Positions 44,847 through 48,456 of a DNA stretch of 48,456 bases are shown piece after piece. Both the position numbers and the translations under genes were made by a program. The stretch is taken from the NCBI GenBank assembly GCA_024681595.1, contig JAILAN010000092.1, positions 1 to 48,456 on the forward strand, read 5' to 3'. The first letter of the stretch is position 1. Every line of letters begins with the position of its first letter. The notes beneath the pieces are model-generated. The model saw nothing but the letters and a program-made list of their open reading frames with translations. It did not search any database and had not been told where the DNA came from. This DNA comes from Lachnospiraceae bacterium (GTDB lineage Bacteria; Bacillota; Clostridia; Lachnospirales; Lachnospiraceae).

Positions 44847-47444
44847 TTATTTACGGGTTCTTTTGGTCTGTTTTCTGATCCCGGATATCATATCTTTTAT
44901 TCGTTTTTTTGCTGTAATATATGTCTGTCTGTCAGTGTTCTGACATGCAAAAGCCGCCTGCTGGACCGAATCAAATAATTCTTTGTCAGCATCCGGCAGC
45001 AAGACACTGACTGCATCATGAACTTCATTCACTGTAGGGTTATCTTCGCGGATCGATCCGGTCTCCGTTAATTTATTAACCATATCTTTATAATGTACCA
45101 GCAGCGCATCATCATAGTCGCCCAGGCGCAGGTAACGCATGATCATGATCTGTTTTTTCACCGGATCCGGCGCAAGTATCATTAAAAGCGTTATCCCGAT
45201 AAGACCCAGCATGACCGCCATCGGCACCATCAGATAATCCATCCCGCCCAGCAGTTTGGAAATCTTTCCGGAATTTTTAACAGTACCGGGGGACAGATCC
45301 GATGTACCTGAATTATCTTCACCGGCATATCCTCTCTCCGTCACAGCAAACAGCCTTGCAAAAAAATCGGCAAATCCTATATAGCCAATATCTTCATCCT
45401 GCGAAGGAGGTGTCAGTTCATATGGTATCCACCCGCACCCGTCAACATATATTTCAACCCAGGCATGTGCATTTGCATCCGGTATCTCCACATCCGACAC
45501 GGCTACAGCCTCTCCACTGCCGAAATTATCTGCGATTATCCAGTCATCGGCATTAACTCTCTCTATACCGCTCTCAGTGATATCAGACGGATTGATAACA
45601 TAGCCTTCGACGTATCTGGTCGGTATACCTGCCGCCCGCAGTATCAGAGCTCCCGATGCCGCGAAGTGGACACAGAACCCTCTTTTCTGTTCAGACAGGA
45701 AGTACTCCAGCGCATCCCTGTTCATGGGGCTGGCTCCGGGCAGCATGCTGTACTGAAAGGACTCTTTAAAGTAACGCCTTAACAATGAAGCACTGTCAAC
45801 CGCGGAATGATCCTTTGATACAGCATCCGAAATCCGGTCATCCGGATCAATGATCCCGGCATCGCGGGCGGTTTCATGTAATAACCCGGCCAGATCTTCG
45901 GGTATGTCCAGATAATTGTCATATACGTATCTTTCGTATTCATCCGTTATTTCAGAATTTGGTAAAATGTCGTCCCCATGGGTATACGGAGTATAGATCA
46001 TCTCATATGAGGTTGGGTTTTCGCCTTCATCGGTGTGTGAGTCAGCCCATTGTCGCAAAGAAGAGCCATCCCTTATCACCATTTCTGACAGTCCCATCAT
46101 TTTATCCGAAGATACGGATAAGCCATCAGAGATCCCCCGTGCGGTCTCATTTCTCCCGCTCCCGGAATACACGCTGTAATACGGTCTGTAGTCAAACGTA
46201 TTGTCCGCATCTTTATTAAGAATGAACATTTTGATAAACGCACCGTTCCCGGTATCCATATACTCTGCTCCGACCGGCATATAGGTATCCTCATGAACAC
46301 AGTCAAAGCTCCCTGTCCCGTCAGGTCGTATGTTGCCGAACCTGTTATCCCTGTAATATACCCCGGTATAGGCTTTAAGATATATGGGATTCATATTCTT
46401 CCGGCTGTAAGTATATGTCGGGACGAATCTGACCACCAGGTCGGTCTCATAATCCGGCGCTACTGAACTGATACCTCCCAGCCTTCCCTGAGACAGGCCG
46501 CCCTTGGCCTCATATCTGTTAAACAGAGAACTGATACCTCCCTGTGCAAGCATCCTTACATACGCGTCAGTTCTATCCTTTATACCGTTTGAAACATACT
46601 TCGTTGAAAACCTGTCCATAAATACGGCATTCATAACGAGCATAAAAACTACTGCTCCCACAGCAGAAAGCAGCGACAGCTGCAGCATGCCCGTTCCGCT
46701 TGATATATATTCATATCTGTCTTTTTTGAGAGTCTTTTTGCGCAGATACTGCTGCCCCTTTTTGTATCTGTACGGAAGCTTAAAGCTACCGGAACTTCCG
46801 AGCACCGTCACCGTGATATACACGGTTATCAGCATGATAAGATACGGAAGCGGTGGGATTATATCGATATAAAAAGCAATCTGAAGAGGCAGGAATGTTA
46901 CTAAAAAGGTAGTAAAGATATCCATATATGCCGAGATCGATATATTGAGCAGTATGGCAAACCCCGCACCCGTAAACAGCATCGCGGCCGGAACGGTAAC
47001 TGTCCTGTCTGCTATGTATTCGGTCGTCTCACGAGTGGATGGAAGGATAAAGAAATCTCCGTACGCCGAATAGACCTGATTAAGGAATGCCTGAAAGCCC
47101 GAATTGATATATGCATATGCGGTAACATACAGCACCAGGAACGCCAGAAACAGCAGAACGTATCCTGCATAAAACGTGAACCTGTTGTAGTAGATAAAAG
47201 CGATGGTCACGGATATCAGAAAAAGCATCACTCCTATCCTTAAAGGATCATATGGCAGGTCAAAGGATGAGCACAGTCCGCCTATAACTCCGTAAGCAGA
47301 TAAAAATACCAGCAGTCCCCTGATGAGCGTCAGGAACACCTTACCCTTTGCCGCATCGCAAGTCGGCTCCCCTATTGAAAAGCCGTAGGCATCAAGTTCT
47401 TCTTTTATTAATTTAGCGGTTCTCCTGTCGGTAAAATAACTCAT
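44847..47444 (-). CDS. TgpA-like transglutaminase-domain membrane protein
   Basis: An 865-residue protein. N-terminal membrane helices (about six, within 40-270), a large outer region, and a transglutaminase-like papain-fold domain with catalytic Cys in KRGFCVHFAASGALILRAAG and His in DANAHAWVEIYVDGCGWI, then another membrane helix and a cytoplasmic tail. The TgpA family pairs with DUF58 and MoxR-ATPase proteins, as here with DUF58 directly upstream. The physiological substrate is unknown. The start at 47444 is 2 bases past the DUF58 stop; an earlier in-frame ATG at 47480 would overlap that gene. Confidence 0.87.
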   Translation of the reverse strand: MSYFTDRRTAKLIKEELDAYGFSIGEPTCDAAKGKVFLTLIRGLLVFLSAYGVIGGLCSSFDLPYDPLRIGVMLFLISVTIAFIYYNRFTFYAGYVLLFLAFLVLYVTAYAYINSGFQAFLNQVYSAYGDFFILPSTRETTEYIADRTVTVPAAMLFTGAGFAILLNISISAYMDIFTTFLVTFLPLQIAFYIDIIPPLPYLIMLITVYITVTVLGSSGSFKLPYRYKKGQQYLRKKTLKKDRYEYISSGTGMLQLSLLSAVGAVVFMLVMNAVFMDRFSTKYVSNGIKDRTDAYVRMLAQGGISSLFNRYEAKGGLSQGRLGGISSVAPDYETDLVVRFVPTYTYSRKNMNPIYLKAYTGVYYRDNRFGNIRPDGTGSFDCVHEDTYMPVGAEYMDTGNGAFIKMFILNKDADNTFDYRPYYSVYSGSGRNETARGISDGLSVSSDKMMGLSEMVIRDGSSLRQWADSHTDEGENPTSYEMIYTPYTHGDDILPNSEITDEYERYVYDNYLDIPEDLAGLLHETARDAGIIDPDDRISDAVSKDHSAVDSASLLRRYFKESFQYSMLPGASPMNRDALEYFLSEQKRGFCVHFAASGALILRAAGIPTRYVEGYVINPSDITESGIERVNADDWIIADNFGSGEAVAVSDVEIPDANAHAWVEIYVDGCGWIPYELTPPSQDEDIGYIGFADFFARLFAVTERGYAGEDNSGTSDLSPGTVKNSGKISKLLGGMDYLMVPMAVMLGLIGITLLMILAPDPVKKQIMIMRYLRLGDYDDALLVHYKDMVNKLTETGSIREDNPTVNEVHDAVSVLLPDADKELFDSVQQAAFACQNTDRQTYITAKKRIKDMISGIRKQTKRTRK

Positions 47445-47446
47445 TA

Positions 47447-48456
47447 TCACACCACCGTGATGTCTTTGCCGTGAACACATATCAAGGAGCCCTGCATACC
47501 TGCCCGGCTCTTTACCCTGTCCGCCTTATATGCTTCGTTATATACGGGCAGTTCAAATATCCTGTACATTATCTCCTCGAGATCTCCTGCATCTGTAAGG
47601 GACAGTATGATGTCTTCATCCATATCCGGATTCATCAGAATGCACTTTGCTATCTGCCCCATATCAAGCATGATACGTCCCAGCTCATAAAAGGTTTCAA
47701 GCGTATCCTGCAATCCCAAGGTATCAAGTTCAGGATAAAGAGTATAATGAAACTCTTTGCCCTTTTCATATTCCTTGACGAGGATATCGTCTTTGAAAGC
47801 TGAAAGTTTCCAGTGGATATCCTTTATCCTGTCACCGTTTCTGTAATCACGAAACTGCCTTATATCTGAGGAAGTGACTCCTTCACGGGTCCAGAGCATC
47901 TCCTCATCCTCAGAAAGGCTTTTACCCAAAGCCGGCAGGTCGATCTTCGTCTCTTTGGGAAAGATCGGTATACTGAGCCTCTTATCAAAGCTGACTGAGG
48001 CGGTATAAAAATGCAGCATATCAGTCATACTGATATCTTCGCATCTTAATATGAACATTCCTGCCTTTGATATCTCAACGGGTATCCTGATCGATTTATC
48101 ACATCTGCCCTCCATGGCAAAGGTCAGCTCATTAACGCTTTCACACGGGTAATACATGTTTTCAAATCCATATGTGAGCTGACAGTTAAGCAACGGAAAA
48201 ACAAGCGGATTGCGGACCCTTAGAACGATCATCACCGTACACGGGAGCTCATACCTTGTCATTTCGGATGATATTTCAAAAGACACATGTTTGAGGGAAT
48301 ACTTCAGAATAAAAAGCGACAATGGAATTATAGCGATAAGGAGTATTAAAAGGACCGACAAAAGAGGCTGCCTGTAGAATACGGCAGCCAGCAACAGCAG
48401 TATAACGCCAATAGCATAGGCGATCATATACGGAATGTTTTTTATAGCAGTTCTAT
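47447..48456 (-). CDS. DUF58 domain protein (5' end beyond the window)
   Basis: The frame stays open to the high edge; the first visible ATG (48427) has no ribosome site, and the upstream in-frame residues RTAIKNIPY look like real protein, so the true start is outside. At least 336 residues remain: two membrane helices near the start, then a beta-rich region, and the DUF58 signature with SSDIRQFRDYRNGDRIKDIHWKLSA, a von Willebrand A-like domain. DUF58 proteins act with MoxR AAA ATPases and TgpA-like proteins; a moxR gene is expected just outside the window. Confidence 0.88.
   Translation of the reverse strand, partial: RTAIKNIPYMIAYAIGVILLLLAAVFYRQPLLSVLLILLIAIIPLSLFILKYSLKHVSFEISSEMTRYELPCTVMIVLRVRNPLVFPLLNCQLTYGFENMYYPCESVNELTFAMEGRCDKSIRIPVEISKAGMFILRCEDISMTDMLHFYTASVSFDKRLSIPIFPKETKIDLPALGKSLSEDEEMLWTREGVTSSDIRQFRDYRNGDRIKDIHWKLSAFKDDILVKEYEKGKEFHYTLYPELDTLGLQDTLETFYELGRIMLDMGQIAKCILMNPDMDEDIILSLTDAGDLEEIMYRIFELPVYNEAYKADRVKSRAGMQGSLICVHGKDITVV

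Overview
The window looks like a chromosomal stretch from a low-to-mid GC Gram-positive Clostridia species, most likely Lachnospiraceae. The reasons are a PASTA-domain kinase/PP2C pair, a diaminopimelate-type MurE, a fused SecDF, HemZ, CIRCE-controlled groESL, consensus sigma-A promoters and strong AGGAGG-type ribosome sites. Essentially every gene lies on the minus strand, so operons read from high to low coordinates. The family-level placement is inference; no rRNA or tRNA is present.

From high to low coordinates: 48456-44847 carries a DUF58 protein (cut by the window edge) and a TgpA-like transglutaminase membrane protein. 44818-42671 is groES-groEL with a textbook promoter, CIRCE operator and tandem terminators. 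42520-33723 holds a membrane GGDEF protein, then a CPBP protease, RelA/SpoT, a metallo-beta-lactamase-fold hydrolase, HemZ and a CNNM/CorC-type protein. 33720-32350 is a decayed islet with a glycosyltransferase fragment and a mobile-element type gene broken by an amber codon. 32344-29912 is secDF. 29873-27089 is recJ plus a PfkB sugar kinase. 27000-15579 is a long housekeeping operon murE-priA-def-fmt-rsmB-rlmN-PP2C-PASTA kinase-rsgA.

15551-12405 is a sulfur module: an Rrf2 (CymR/IscR-like) regulator followed by metY-cysK. Both promoters carry the same 17-bp imperfect palindrome over their -35 box. The metY leader also encodes a short cysteine-rich peptide overlapping mutually exclusive terminator and antiterminator arms, so the operon appears to have both repressor control and cysteine-dependent attenuation. 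12297-3516 runs DUF3737-malY-GH39 xylosidase-copA-feoAB. The copA reading frame contains a complete CopZ-like chaperone behind its own strong internal ribosome site. 3509-135 is an OhrR-type MarR regulator with its own palindromic operator, leading a radical SAM protein, a Pr6Pr membrane protein and CorA. The low edge holds the first codons of a regulator-like gene.

The observations most worth a second look are the Cys-rich leader/attenuator of metY-cysK, the nested CopZ inside copA, the OhrR-type regulator paired with a radical SAM gene rather than ohr, and the amber-interrupted islet gene.
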